NCBI RefSeq assembly: GCF_018613855.1
Contig: NZ_JAGGPK010000025.1
Location: forward strand, 1-64,000
Length of the DNA stretch: 64,000 nt
Reading direction: 5' to 3'
Source: Arthrobacter sp. ISL-30
Lineage (GTDB): Bacteria > Actinomycetota > Actinomycetes > Actinomycetales > Micrococcaceae
The notes under the pieces were generated by a model that saw nothing but the letters and a program-made list of their open reading frames with translations, made no database searches and had not been told where the DNA came from. Every line of letters begins with the position of its first letter. Position 1 is the first letter of the stretch. The translations under genes and the position numbers were made by a program. Positions 1 through 9,210 of the stretch are shown here, piece by piece.

Positions 1-1124
1 CGCAACCCCGAAATAGCCTGGAACGCTGCACTCGGAACGCCGTTTCGGGCGAATGCGCCTAGGTCCGCGTAGGACCCGTTCCAGATGTTTGAGTCCCCGG
101 CGAATGGCCCTGTGCTGCTGTACTGCCACATGCTGTACCTGCTCCAACTTGAGGGAAGCGGGCCCGCATCATTTGTTGGGGAGCTGGGATACCGGGCCAC
201 CCACAACGGGTATTCTCCGAATCCAGGGGCGTCCCCGGTGCAGTGGTTCCACCAGGCCGTGTTGGTGTAGATGACCGGGTATCGGCCGATCAGGGAGCGT
301 ACAGTATTGCCGAAATCGCGTACCCACGAAGCCAATTGCGACGGCGACATGTCATAGCAGGTATCTCCGAAATAGAACCCTCCAATTGTCCTGCCTTCGT
401 AGGGATTGAATTCAAAGTCCAGGACCGGCGGCAGCGTGGCTCCATCCGCCGCCCAGGCGCCACCGTTGGCTATGAAGTATCGGGCCTGATCCGCTCCCGA
501 GGACCAGTTGGGAATCGCAAAGTGATAGGACCCCCGCAGCATGCCCACGTTGCGGGATCCGTTGTATTGCTGGGAGAAATTCTCATTGAGGTAGTAGTTG
601 CCCTCGCTTGCCTTGACGTAGGCAAAGCGCGACCCTTGGTTCCATTGGCTTGCCCAGTCGACATTGCCCTGATGGGAGCTGACGTCCTGCCCTTGGACGC
701 CAAAAGACGGTCGCCAATGGTTGGGATCCAGGGCCGCCGCAAGGACCAGGGGAAGAATTCCGCCCTTTGCCATTGAACCGGCGGCCGGCAGGCTGATCGC
801 AGCGTTCCCCTTCTCTTCCAGGACCCTGGCAGATCTCTGGCCCATTTCCGCACCGCCGCGAGGCATCTCACGGCGCATTGCTTCTTTCATGGCCTCCGCG
901 ACGGGGGACCCACCCTCGCGCGGAGTTTTCTGTCCATTTGGCCCCGGGGAAGGCGAGTTACCGTTCGGCGATGGTGTTGGCAAGGGCGTCGGCTGCGCCG
1001 AGGCGGGTCCAATACCGGTAATCATGAAAATGAGGGCGAGCAACCCTGCCGACACGGACAAGATGGCCTCATGGAGTCTGAAATTCCGAGGCTCCATGGT
1101 GTCTGTCGTGGTCGGTTTCGGCAT
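1..1124 (-). CDS. Secreted GH25 muramidase (lysozyme), C-terminus cut by window edge
   Basis: Predicted peptidoglycan-cleaving N-acetylmuramidase. Read on the minus strand with no stop from the ATG at 1124 to the window edge, about 374 residues. Residues 16-42 form a hydrophobic signal segment ending in ASA, followed by a Pro/Ser/Gly-rich stretch (43-75) and a 60-residue linker. The GH25 fold starts near residue 144 with GQDVSSHQG (first catalytic Asp), then YVKASEG near 169 and VLDFEFN near 238 (catalytic Asp-x-Glu), and WVARY/WQYSS later on. An AAAGGCGG run 9-16 nt upstream supports ATG 1124; ATG 1097 is a weaker alternative. It diverges from the tad operon. GH25 is clear; the remaining C-terminal part lies outside the window. 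Confidence 0.88.
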   Translation of the reverse strand, partial: MPKPTTTDTMEPRNFRLHEAILSVSAGLLALIFMITGIGPASAQPTPLPTPSPNGNSPSPGPNGQKTPREGGSPVAEAMKEAMRREMPRGGAEMGQRSARVLEEKGNAAISLPAAGSMAKGGILPLVLAAALDPNHWRPSFGVQGQDVSSHQGNVDWASQWNQGSRFAYVKASEGNYYLNENFSQQYNGSRNVGMLRGSYHFAIPNWSSGADQARYFIANGGAWAADGATLPPVLDFEFNPYEGRTIGGFYFGDTCYDMSPSQLASWVRDFGNTVRSLIGRYPVIYTNTAWWNHCTGDAPGFGEYPLWVARYPSSPTNDAGPLPSSWSRYSMWQYSSTGPFAGDSNIWNGSYADLGAFARNGVPSAAFQAISGL

Positions 1125-1406
1125 GGAAGGGGCCGCCTTTCGAAGCGCGCATGCCGGCGGAAGGCTCTGTAGAGGCACCCCGAGCCGCTCATCGTTGCCC
1201 CCCAGAAGCCGGCTCTAACCGCCCTACCATAACATCAGCGAACTGGTGAGGCTAGTGGTTCTGTTGTTACACGTGGTGTTGCCTTTACTGGTTGTCCACA
1301 GCCGACCCATGTGACTTGGAGGCATACGCTGCTCTGCCCTAGCGTTGGCTCCAATTGGCGGGTCTTCTCTTTGCGACAGGGCAAGGGACAGAGTATTGGG
1401 GAAAAC

Positions 1407-2630
1407 ATGGATGCTGTTCGCATTGTCGAGGACGAGGTGCGGGAGCTCATCCGGAGACGCGGTCTTGATCCCCTTCACCAAACTATTGAAGTCCGTCGGC
1501 TTGTTGAGGCGGCCGTGCTGGATTACGACGAGCGGGCACTTCTTGGACCTCTGCCGCCTATCGGCCAGCTGGAGAATGCACGAAAGCACGTCTTTGATGC
1601 GATAGCGGGTTTTGGCCCCCTTCAACCACTTCTCGATGACCCTGCCATTGAGGAAATCTGGCTGAATGCACCCAACGAGGTGTACGTGGCCAGGAACGGC
1701 GAATCCGAGCTAACCTCGGTGAGCCTCAGCGAACAGCAGGTGAGGGATCTCGTTGAGCGCATGTTGAAAAGCTCCGGACGAAGGCTGGACCTGTCCTCGC
1801 CGTTCGTAGATGCTGCCCTGCCGGACGGTTCCCGGCTCCATGTCGTCATTCCCGACGTCACCAGGCGTAACTGGGCAGTCAATATCCGCAAGTTCGTGGT
1901 GAAAGCAAGCAGGCTTGAGCACCTGGTTGAGCTGGGCACCCTCACGCCCCATGCGGCGCGGTTCCTGGGAGCAGCCGTTGCGAGCGGATTGAACATCCTC
2001 GTATCCGGAGCCACCCAGGCAGGGAAGACCACCATGCTCAATTGCCTGGCAGCCAGCATCGGCTCGCGCGAGCGGGTTGTAACGGTGGAGGAAATCTTCG
2101 AACTGCAGTTTCCTCTTCGGGACGTCGTCGGCCTCCAATGTCGCCAGGCGAACCTTGAGGGGGAAGGCGAGATTCCGTTGCGTCGCCTGGTAAAGGAAGC
2201 CCTGCGAATGCGCCCGGACCGGCTGGTGGTCGGTGAGGTGCGGGAAGCAGAAAGCCTGGATATGTTGATTGCCTTGAATTCGGGCTTGCCAGGCATGTGC
2301 ACCGTCCACGCCAATTCGGCTCACGACGCCGTCACCAAAATCTGCACTCTCCCCTTGCTCGCCGGAGAGAACATCTCAAGTTCCTTTGTCCTTCCGACAG
2401 TCGCGTCCTGTATTGACCTCGTAGTTCATTGCAGCCGCCTGTCCAACGGGAGGCGCCAGGTCACTGAAATCCTTGCCCTTGGCCGCCGGGTTGAGAACGG
2501 CATCATCGAATCCTCGATGGTCTTCGGATTGCAGGACGACGTCCTGCAACCCATGGCCAATTCAATGCCCGCGGTCGAGAAATTTTCCCGGGCGGGTTTC
2601 GATGTCGCCTCCCTCCTGGGGGAGGGCTGA
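1407..2630 (+). CDS. tadA: TadA/CpaF-family secretion ATPase
   Basis: Hexameric ATPase expected to drive assembly of a tad-type (Flp-like) pilus or pseudopilus at the cytoplasmic membrane. From ATG 1407 it is 407 residues. It has the CpaF N-terminal domain, a Walker A GATQAGKT at about 201-208, an acidic/Walker B region around RPDRLVVGEVREAE and a late HANSAHDA segment typical of type II/IV secretion ATPases. An open frame reaches back to 1311, but GGGGA about 6 nt before ATG 1407 and the loss of family similarity upstream favour the shorter form. Its TGA overlaps the next ATG by one base, so it heads a translationally coupled operon. Confidence 0.92.
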   Translation: MDAVRIVEDEVRELIRRRGLDPLHQTIEVRRLVEAAVLDYDERALLGPLPPIGQLENARKHVFDAIAGFGPLQPLLDDPAIEEIWLNAPNEVYVARNGESELTSVSLSEQQVRDLVERMLKSSGRRLDLSSPFVDAALPDGSRLHVVIPDVTRRNWAVNIRKFVVKASRLEHLVELGTLTPHAARFLGAAVASGLNILVSGATQAGKTTMLNCLAASIGSRERVVTVEEIFELQFPLRDVVGLQCRQANLEGEGEIPLRRLVKEALRMRPDRLVVGEVREAESLDMLIALNSGLPGMCTVHANSAHDAVTKICTLPLLAGENISSSFVLPTVASCIDLVVHCSRLSNGRRQVTEILALGRRVENGIIESSMVFGLQDDVLQPMANSMPAVEKFSRAGFDVASLLGEG

Positions 2631-3487
2631 TGGCGCCCCTACTGGGAATACTTGGGGGAGTTGGGCTATTCCTGGTGTGGTGGTCCGCGTGGGAGGAGCA
2701 ACCAAGCAGGCGCGTTCCCGAACCGAAGCCGAATCGCCTCGAGGACCTGCTTCGAACTGCCGGAATCGAGAAGGTCTCCGCCGCAGGCCTTGTGGCCTCG
2801 TGCCTCGGCCTGGGACTGTTTACAACTTTGGCCTTCTTTGTCGTTTCCGGGTCACTGCCAATAGCTGTTTGCTTCGGCTTGTTCGCCACATGGCTTCCGT
2901 TCGCAGTGGTCAGGTGGCGGGCTCGGCGACGTGCGGCGGTTCTGCGACAGCTCTGGCCTGACGTGGTTGACCATCTCCGTTCCGCCATCAGGGCAGGCTT
3001 GTCGCTTCCCGAGGCCCTCATTCAGCTGGCGGGAAATGGCCCTGAGGAACTGCGCCACGTCTTTCGGGATTTCGGAGCCGATTATCGCTCCGGAGGTAAC
3101 TTCGACTCATCACTGACGAAGCTCAAGGAGCGCCTTGCGGATCCTGTTGCCGATCGCATCATTGAGGCTCTGCGTCTGACGCGGGAGGTCGGCGGTTCGG
3201 ACCTCGGCCGACTCCTGGGCACTCTGGCCGAGTTCCTCCGCGAAAGTGCCAGGACTCGCAGTGAACTCGAAGCGCGTCAGTCCTGGACGATCAATGCCGC
3301 GCGCTTGGCTGTTGCCGCGCCCTGGATCGTACTTGTGTTGCTGGCCTCCCGCCCCGAGGCTGTGCTCGCATACAACACAGCCATGGGGGCGGCGGTGCTT
3401 TTAGGCGGGCTTGTTGTTTCCCTCCTCTGTTACTCCGCCATGTTGCGAATTGGTGCGCTGCCCGAGGACGAGCGGGTCCTGAGATGA
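2630..3487 (+). CDS. tadB: TadB-like pilus assembly membrane protein
   Basis: Inner-membrane platform protein of the tad system, 285 residues. It has an N-terminal membrane segment, a second hydrophobic pair near 60-95, the soluble T2SF/GspF-type domain (about 115-230: LWPDVVDHLRSAIRAGLS, LPEAL) and C-terminal membrane segments (225-275). The start codon overlaps the tadA stop (TGATG) and the stop overlaps the tadC start (ATGA), so TadA-B-C would be made in fixed proportion. The T2SF domain assigns it to the TadB/TadC group; TadB is inferred from gene order. Confidence 0.88.
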   Translation: MAPLLGILGGVGLFLVWWSAWEEQPSRRVPEPKPNRLEDLLRTAGIEKVSAAGLVASCLGLGLFTTLAFFVVSGSLPIAVCFGLFATWLPFAVVRWRARRRAAVLRQLWPDVVDHLRSAIRAGLSLPEALIQLAGNGPEELRHVFRDFGADYRSGGNFDSSLTKLKERLADPVADRIIEALRLTREVGGSDLGRLLGTLAEFLRESARTRSELEARQSWTINAARLAVAAPWIVLVLLASRPEAVLAYNTAMGAAVLLGGLVVSLLCYSAMLRIGALPEDERVLR

Positions 3488-4425
3488 ACACCCTGAACGC
3501 CGCAACTGTCCTTTGCGGGCTCCTGCTGGGTGCCGGGCTATGGCTGACACTACTGAGAATGCCCTTTATGCGGAGGCGGCGATTTGTCGACAGGGTCGAG
3601 CCGCAGCTGAAATCCCAGAACCTCGAATCGCGCCTGCTCCGCGCGCCGAGTCACAATGTGACCCCGTTTGGTCCTTTGGGCAGGATCCTGCTCCCCGTGG
3701 TCAATGACGCCATGCACCAGCTGGGACGACTCAATCTCGGCTCGAAGTCCTTGAACAGGAGGCTGGCGCAAGCAGGCTCCTCCAAGACTGCCTTGGATTT
3801 TCGCGCCGAGCAGCTTCTCTGGTCCGCCCTTGGCTTCCTCACGGCGATTGTGTTCGTTATCTTGAATGCCTCAGCCGGCCGGTTGAGTCCTGTTCTTGCC
3901 GTAGTTGCCGTTTTCGGTAGTGCCGCGGGAGGATTCCTGCTGCGGGATTACCTGTTGGGTCAACAAATCCGCCGACGCGAGGCGCGAATGCTCGCTGAGT
4001 TTCCAAGCCTTGCAGAGCTCATGGCACTCGCGGTCAATGCAGGTATGAGCGCTGTGGGTGCGCTGGATCGTGTATGTCACAGCGCAAGGGGAGAGTTGGC
4101 GCAGGAATTTTCCAGGGTCCTCGCTGACACCAGGGCAGGCAAACCCCTGGTGCAGGCTTTCCAGGAGTTTTCTTCGCGGACGGATCTTGGACCATTGATC
4201 CGATTTGTCGACGGAATCGTTGTGGCCGTGGAACGCGGAACTCCACTGGCCGATGTGCTCAGGGCCCAGGCCCAGGATGTACGGGACGCTGCCAAGCGAG
4301 AACTCATGGAGTCTGCGGGTCGCAAGGAAATCGGAATGATGGTGCCGCTGGTCTTCGGGGTGCTGCCCTTGACCGTCATTTTTGCGGTGTATCCCGGAAT
4401 CGCGGCGCTTCGGCTGGGTTTCTAA
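3484..4425 (+). CDS. tadC: TadC-like pilus assembly membrane protein
   Basis: Second platform protein of the tad apparatus, 313 residues. It begins with a hydrophobic segment (residues 5-24), has a membrane pair at about 115-155, a T2SF domain (EFPSLAELMALAVNAGMS, about 165-260) and a C-terminal membrane segment around PLVFGVLPLTVIFAVYPGI. The ATG overlaps the tadB TGA by four bases. About 75 nt separate it from the pilin-like gene, enough for a leader but with no clear terminator. Like TadB, it should pair with the TadA ATPase. Confidence 0.88.
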   Translation: MNTLNAATVLCGLLLGAGLWLTLLRMPFMRRRRFVDRVEPQLKSQNLESRLLRAPSHNVTPFGPLGRILLPVVNDAMHQLGRLNLGSKSLNRRLAQAGSSKTALDFRAEQLLWSALGFLTAIVFVILNASAGRLSPVLAVVAVFGSAAGGFLLRDYLLGQQIRRREARMLAEFPSLAELMALAVNAGMSAVGALDRVCHSARGELAQEFSRVLADTRAGKPLVQAFQEFSSRTDLGPLIRFVDGIVVAVERGTPLADVLRAQAQDVRDAAKRELMESAGRKEIGMMVPLVFGVLPLTVIFAVYPGIAALRLGF

Positions 4426-4502
4426 GGATCGGACGGGCCTGGACGCAGGATATAGAAACGAAATCTGGAACAGACAGCAACAGCGTAGGAACGGGGAATG
4501 GT

Positions 4503-4715
4503 ATGAAGAAGTTCGGATTTAGCAGGCTTGTGGGGCTGCTTAGGAAGGCCTGGCACGACGCTGACAAGCAGGGAGACCACAGGGAACGCGGAGACGTTCC
4601 CGGTTGGGTCATGATCACGCTCATGTCGGCGGTCCTCGTGGCAGCGTTGCTTGCGTTGGCCACCCCCGCCCTTGAGGGCCTGTTCAACCAAGCTATGGAT
4701 AAGGTCGGCAATTAG
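4503..4715 (+). CDS. Small pilin-like (Flp-type) membrane protein
   Basis: A 70-residue protein: a basic N-terminus, an ERGDVPGWV stretch (about 36-44), then one hydrophobic helix (MITLMSAVLVAALLALATPAL) and a short polar tail. Size, single helix and position right after tadC fit the Flp-like structural subunit of an actinobacterial tad locus, although a classical Gly/Glu-Tyr prepilin cleavage site is not obvious. GGGGA lies about 7 nt upstream of the ATG. No prepilin peptidase gene is visible here. Role is inferred from context. Confidence 0.75.
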   Translation: MKKFGFSRLVGLLRKAWHDADKQGDHRERGDVPGWVMITLMSAVLVAALLALATPALEGLFNQAMDKVGN

Positions 4716-4718
4716 TCC

Positions 4719-5150
4719 ATGGGCGGGCGAGTCCTCCGCGGCCTGCGCTGCGGATGGCGGCTGAGGAATCGACGATCGGAATCGGATGAACAAGGCTCAG
4801 CCGTGGTCGACTTTGTGCTGGTTGGGGGACTCTTGACGATGTTCTTTATGGCCATCATCCAGCTGACCCTGGTGCTTCACGTCCGGAACACGCTCATCGA
4901 CGCCGCTGCCTCCGGAGCACGGTACGGGACGCTTGCGGACCGGACGGAGGCGGATGCCCGCTTGAGGACTGCAGAACTCATAGATTCAGCCCTCAACTCG
5001 GGGTTCACCCAGGACATCACGACGACGGAAGCGGACTTTCAGGGAATGAGGACACTGGAGGTGACGGTCAGGGCTCCACTGCCTGTGATCGGCCTGATCG
5101 GCCCGAGCGCTTTGCTGGAGGTAAAAGGCCATGCTGCCTTCGCCAAGTAG
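4719..5150 (+). CDS. TadE-like pseudopilin
   Basis: A 143-residue minor pilin-like protein. After a basic N-terminus comes the TadE-type sequence DEQGSAVVDFVLVGGLL (about 24-40) running into a single transmembrane helix to residue 53. The rest (LVLHVRNTLIDAAASGARYG onwards) is an extracytoplasmic domain, as in TadE proteins. It begins 3 nt after the pilin-like gene and its end overlaps the next frame, so all belong to one transcript. TadE proteins are thought to be processed minor subunits that aid pilus assembly. Confidence 0.82.
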   Translation: MGGRVLRGLRCGWRLRNRRSESDEQGSAVVDFVLVGGLLTMFFMAIIQLTLVLHVRNTLIDAAASGARYGTLADRTEADARLRTAELIDSALNSGFTQDITTTEADFQGMRTLEVTVRAPLPVIGLIGPSALLEVKGHAAFAK

Positions 5151-5619
5151 GTGGTTCAGGAGTGCTCTTCATCCGGGATCACTCAGCAAAGGCGAAGTCA
5201 TGCTTGCAGGGGAGGAAGGCAGCGCTGTCGTCGAGTTCACTTTCCTCGCTCTGCTGCTCATGGTCCCCGTTGTCTATTTTGTGGTCACCATCGGTCAGAT
5301 CCAGGGAGGGTCCTTCGCTGTAGTGGGTGCGGCTGATCAGGCCGCCAAAGTGTATGTGATGCAGGACGATCACCAGTCTGCGACGGCAGCGGCAGAGAAG
5401 GCAGCTCTCATTGCGCTCGCCGATCACGGACATACCGCAAGCCACGCCACGATCACGATTGTCTGCGACCGCGAAGACTGCCTCTCTGCAGGCACTGCTG
5501 TGACGGCAACGGTTGATTTGAGAGTGCCTCTTCCACTTCTTCCCTTCTCCGATACATTGCGGCTGGATGCGGCACACCTTAGCGGAACGGCCACTCAAAT
5601 TGTCGGGAGGTTCCGGTGA
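5131..5619 (+). CDS. TadE-like pseudopilin (second copy)
   Basis: 162 residues as annotated. EEGSAVVEFTFLALLLMVPV at about 29-47 is the TadE hallmark (Gly, Glu-Phe and a hydrophobic helix), followed by an extracytoplasmic domain with two cysteines (CDREDC). The upstream start overlaps the previous gene by 20 nt. An internal ATG at 5200, preceded by AAAGGCG, would give a 139-residue form and may be the true start. The stop overlaps the next GTG by four bases. Confidence 0.8.
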   Translation: MLPSPSRWFRSALHPGSLSKGEVMLAGEEGSAVVEFTFLALLLMVPVVYFVVTIGQIQGGSFAVVGAADQAAKVYVMQDDHQSATAAAEKAALIALADHGHTASHATITIVCDREDCLSAGTAVTATVDLRVPLPLLPFSDTLRLDAAHLSGTATQIVGRFR

Positions 5620-6092
5620 CCGTGACTATCAGGCAGATCGACGCGAAGGGGCAGGCTGCGTCCAGCGAGGAAGGGCAAATGATGGTGATGATCGTTGGCT
5701 TTGTGCTTCTCTCACTACTCCTGGCTACCGTGATCATGGCCGTTTCGGCGGTTTATATAGAACACAAGAAGCTGTTGTCGCTTGCGGACGGTGCGGCCGC
5801 GGCCGCCGCCGATAGCTACACGCTGGGAGCAGTGGAAGCCGGCTTGGGAAGTCCGACGGCGGTGCTCACCGCCGAAAGGGTCCGGAACGAGACGCAGTCC
5901 TACCTCAACAGGAACGCTGCCTTTGCACGCTTTGATGGTCTGGCCGTTGCGCCCGGGACTGGAACTCCCGATTCGTCTACGGCCGAGGTGGTTCTTTCCG
6001 CGGTCGTCCAGCCTCCGATTGTGAACTTCCTCTTGCCGGAGGGTGTGCTGATTGAGGCGTCCTCGAGCGCGCGCTCCCGCCTGACGAGGTAG
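5616..6092 (+). CDS. TadG-like / Rv3654c-type TadE-like protein
   Basis: A 158-residue protein with SSEEGQMMVMIVGFVLL at about 16-32, a single N-terminal transmembrane helix with the 'EGQ' start seen in putative Flp pilus-assembly TadG-like proteins, and an Ala-rich extracytoplasmic region (HKKLLSLADGAAAAAADSY) typical of this helicase/secretion-neighbourhood family. The GTG start overlaps the preceding TGA. It is the last gene of the tad operon; 97 nt separate it from prfB. Exact role unknown. Confidence 0.75.
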   Translation: MTVTIRQIDAKGQAASSEEGQMMVMIVGFVLLSLLLATVIMAVSAVYIEHKKLLSLADGAAAAAADSYTLGAVEAGLGSPTAVLTAERVRNETQSYLNRNAAFARFDGLAVAPGTGTPDSSTAEVVLSAVVQPPIVNFLLPEGVLIEASSSARSRLTR

Positions 6093-6189
6093 ACCGGCAA
6101 GGTAGACAAGCCAAATAGACAAGGCCAGTATGCAGACGGGCAGACACACTCCGAGTGGATTGCGGCCAATGGCGTAGGCTGGAAACACC

Positions 6190-7305
6190 ATGGCAGAAAT
6201 TGATTTTCCCGCAGAAATCCGCGCACTTCGCGCCACCTACAGCTCCATAGAGCAGGTTTCCGACGTCGACGCGTTGAAAGCAGAGATCGCCGATTTGAGC
6301 GAACAAGCCGGTGCACCTGATCTGTGGGACGATCCCGCGTCGGCGCAGAAAGTCACCTCTCGACTATCGCACCGGCAGTCGGAACTCGAGAGACTCAACA
6401 AGCTGGCCGGCCGAATCGACGACCTCGAAGTACTCGTGGAGCTCGGGCAGGATGAAGGCGATGACGCCTCAATGACCGAGGCAGCCAATGAACTCGCGTC
6501 TATTCGCAAGGCGTTGGCCGAACTTGAAGTAGTCACGCTCCTTTCCGGTGAATACGACGAGCGAGAAGCGGTTGTGACCATCCGGGCGGGAGCAGGCGGC
6601 GTCGATGCCGCCGACTTCGCCGAGATGCTAATGCGCATGTATCTTCGTTGGGCGGAACGGCACGGGTATCCCACAACAGTCATGGATACGTCCTACGCGG
6701 AGGAAGCGGGCTTGAAGTCGGCCACCTTCGAGGTCAAGGCACCGTATGCCTATGGCACCCTCAGCGTAGAGGCCGGAACGCACCGCCTGGTCCGGATCAG
6801 CCCCTTCGACAACCAGGGACGTCGACAGACGTCCTTCGCCGCCGTCGAGGTCATTCCCCTGATTGAGCAGACCGACTCCATCGACATCCCGGACAACGAA
6901 ATCCGTGTCGACGTCTTCCGCTCGTCCGGACCGGGTGGCCAGTCGGTCAACACAACAGACTCCGCCGTGCGCCTTACGCACATCCCCAGCGGGATCGTGG
7001 TGTCCATGCAGAACGAAAAGTCCCAGCTTCAGAACCGTGCCGCTGCGATGCGTGTTTTGCAGTCGCGTTTGCTGCTCCTGAAGAAGGAAGAGGAAGACGC
7101 CGCCAAGAAGGCTCTTGCCGGTGACGTCAAGGCATCCTGGGGTGACCAGATGCGCTCCTACGTCCTGAACCCCTATCAGATGGTCAAGGACCTCCGCACC
7201 GAGCACGAAGTGGGCAACACCTCCGCCGTTCTTGACGGGGACATCGACGACTTCATCGACGCCGGCATCCGCTGGCGCACCGGCAACCGCAACTCGGCAG
7301 CGTAG
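6190..7305 (+). CDS. prfB: Peptide chain release factor 2
   Basis: Recognises UGA and UAA stop codons and triggers peptide release on the ribosome. 371 residues, normal length. The stop-codon-reading tripeptide SPF is present ([15 protein letters not shown], about 198-212), as is the GGQ loop ([17 protein letters not shown], about 240). The frame is continuous: there is no in-frame UGA with a slippery site, so the programmed +1 frameshift known from E. coli prfB is absent. A TAGGCT box at 6175-6180 is 9 nt from the ATG, so the message may be leaderless or nearly so. Confidence 0.97.
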   Translation: MAEIDFPAEIRALRATYSSIEQVSDVDALKAEIADLSEQAGAPDLWDDPASAQKVTSRLSHRQSELERLNKLAGRIDDLEVLVELGQDEGDDASMTEAANELASIRKALAELEVVTLLSGEYDEREAVVTIRAGAGGVDAADFAEMLMRMYLRWAERHGYPTTVMDTSYAEEAGLKSATFEVKAPYAYGTLSVEAGTHRLVRISPFDNQGRRQTSFAAVEVIPLIEQTDSIDIPDNEIRVDVFRSSGPGGQSVNTTDSAVRLTHIPSGIVVSMQNEKSQLQNRAAAMRVLQSRLLLLKKEEEDAAKKALAGDVKASWGDQMRSYVLNPYQMVKDLRTEHEVGNTSAVLDGDIDDFIDAGIRWRTGNRNSAA

Positions 7306-7484
7306 GGCGTCCAGGACCGGAACTTCCAAGGGCTGATTGGGCGACACGCGCCCGAGCTCCCGGTCTTTCAAGAGAGACCGTGCATATAGTCGAGAGGCCG
7401 GTGCTCTACTTCCCCCAACGAAAGCCCGTGCGCCGGCTGTTGGACGGGGCCATTTAGGCGCATCCGGCGGGGTTCTGAAGAGTC

Positions 7485-8249
7485 ATGATCCGTTTTGAAA
7501 ATGTCACCAAGGTCTACGACCAGAAGGCCCGGCCGGCGCTGGACTCGGTCAGCCTTGAGGTCGAACGTGGTGAATTTACGTTCCTCGTTGGAGCCTCAGG
7601 CTCGGGTAAGTCCACCTTCCTGCGTCTGGTGCTGAAGGAAGACCATGCAACCTCGGGTTCTGTGTACGTTGCCGGACAAAACGTAGCGAACATTCCAAGC
7701 TGGCGTGTCCCAAGGCTCCGTCGCGGTATCGGCGTCGTGTTCCAGGACTTCCGGCTGCTGCCGCAGAAGAACGTCTTCGCCAACGTCGCCTTTGCCATGC
7801 AGGTGATCGGCAAAAGCCGCGGCATCATCCGCGAGACGGTTCCCGAGGTCCTCAAGACGGTTGGACTCGAAGGCAAAGAGAAGCGCATGCCCCACGAACT
7901 CTCAGGCGGTGAGCAGCAGCGCGTGGCAATCGCACGCGCTGTCGTCAACCGGCCTGGAATCCTGCTGGCGGATGAGCCCACCGGCAACCTGGACCCCATC
8001 ACGTCAATGGGCATCATGGGCGTCCTGGACAAGATCAACCAGAACGGCACCACGGTAGTCATGGCAACCCACGACGACGACATCGTCAACGAGATGCGCA
8101 AACGCGTGGTGGAGCTCAAGAACGGCAGGGTTATCCGCGATGAGGCCAAGGCGCTGTACACGTCAATGATTCCGGTGGTGGGGGAGTCGCGACGGCTGAA
8201 GGATGCCAGCGGCCAGGAAATCAGCCGGGCGCAGGGGGAGCAGCAGTGA
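7485..8249 (+). CDS. ftsE: Cell division ATP-binding protein FtsE
   Basis: ATPase of the FtsEX complex, which couples divisome assembly to activation of peptidoglycan hydrolases. 254 residues. It carries Walker [10 protein letters not shown] (about 36-44), Q-loop [12 protein letters not shown] signature [10 protein letters not shown] (about 139-148) and Walker [13 protein letters not shown]. The C-terminal tail after residue 220 is longer than in E. coli FtsE. It overlaps ftsX by four bases, and the downstream M23 peptidase is the expected FtsEX-controlled hydrolase. Confidence 0.96.
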   Translation: MIRFENVTKVYDQKARPALDSVSLEVERGEFTFLVGASGSGKSTFLRLVLKEDHATSGSVYVAGQNVANIPSWRVPRLRRGIGVVFQDFRLLPQKNVFANVAFAMQVIGKSRGIIRETVPEVLKTVGLEGKEKRMPHELSGGEQQRVAIARAVVNRPGILLADEPTGNLDPITSMGIMGVLDKINQNGTTVVMATHDDDIVNEMRKRVVELKNGRVIRDEAKALYTSMIPVVGESRRLKDASGQEISRAQGEQQ

Positions 8250-9160
8250 GGCTCGCCTTCATCCTGAGTGAGATCGGCAGCGGTCTCCGGCGAAACCTGT
8301 CCATGGTGGTTTCGGTCATCCTGGTGACTTTTGTTTCCCTGACTTTTGTCGGTGCCGCGGGCATGCTGCAGATGCAGATCAACCAAATGAAGGGCTACTG
8401 GTACGACAAAGTCCAGGTGGCCATCTTCCTTTGCAATGACACCTCGACGGCGGCCGGCTGCGCCTCCGGGCCCGTCACCGACGAGCAGCAGGCGAACCTG
8501 CAAAAGCTGCTGGAATCGCCGTCGGTGAAGCAGTACATCAGTGACTTCCAGTTCGAGTCCCGCTCCGAGGCCTATGCGCACTTCAAGGAGCAGTTCTCCA
8601 ATTCACCGATCGTCGATTCAGTGACTCCGGACCAACTGCCGGCCTCCTTCCGCCTGAGTATGAAGGATCCCGAGAAGTACCAGATCATCAGCGAGACCTT
8701 CTCTTCCCAGCCTGGCGTCGAATCTGTGACGGATCAGCGGAAGCTGCTGGAACGGCTCTTCTCCTGGATGAACACCGCGTCGCTGGCCGCCGTCGGCATT
8801 GCCGCTGTGATGATCATTTGCGCTGTCCTGCTTATCGCGACCACGATTCGGCTGTCGGCCTTCAGCCGGCGCCGTGAGACCGGCATCATGAGACTTGTTG
8901 GGGCGTCCAAAACAGTGATTCAGTTGCCGTTCATCATGGAGGGCGTCATTGCCGCCGTCGTAGGCGCTATGCTCGCATCGCTCACGCTGTGGCTGGTGGC
9001 GCATTTCTGGCTAGGAGAGACGTTGTCCAAACAGATTCCGGACACGCCTTTTATCTCGGCCACCCAAGCCCTTATCATTGCTCCCGTGCTCATCGCGCTG
9101 GGGGGCGGGCTCGCAGGTTTGTCGTCGCTTCTAACCCTCCGCCGTTACCTGAAGGTGTAA
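8246..9160 (+). CDS. ftsX: Cell division permease-like protein FtsX
   Basis: Membrane partner of FtsE, 304 residues. One transmembrane segment near the N-terminus (about 23-45), an extracytoplasmic domain of about 130 residues containing two cysteines, then three transmembrane segments (about 175-200, 225-255, 270-295), the FtsX topology. The ATG start is not used; the frame opens with GTG overlapping the ftsE stop (GTGA). The extracellular loop is where FtsX usually contacts a coiled-coil peptidoglycan hydrolase, and such a protein is encoded next. Confidence 0.95.
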   Translation: MRLAFILSEIGSGLRRNLSMVVSVILVTFVSLTFVGAAGMLQMQINQMKGYWYDKVQVAIFLCNDTSTAAGCASGPVTDEQQANLQKLLESPSVKQYISDFQFESRSEAYAHFKEQFSNSPIVDSVTPDQLPASFRLSMKDPEKYQIISETFSSQPGVESVTDQRKLLERLFSWMNTASLAAVGIAAVMIICAVLLIATTIRLSAFSRRRETGIMRLVGASKTVIQLPFIMEGVIAAVVGAMLASLTLWLVAHFWLGETLSKQIPDTPFISATQALIIAPVLIALGGGLAGLSSLLTLRRYLKV

Positions 9161-9210
9161 CCGTGGAGGGAACAAGGAGGAGCGACGGACCCAAGCGAAA
9201 AGGAAGCCAG

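Noticed and set aside
6190..7305. Programmed frameshift in prfB
   Set aside because: The reading frame is continuous, with no internal UGA and slippery codon.
7361..7380. Hairpin CGGTCT...AGACCG between prfB and ftsE as terminator
   Set aside because: Only 6 bp and no T-run; too weak to call.
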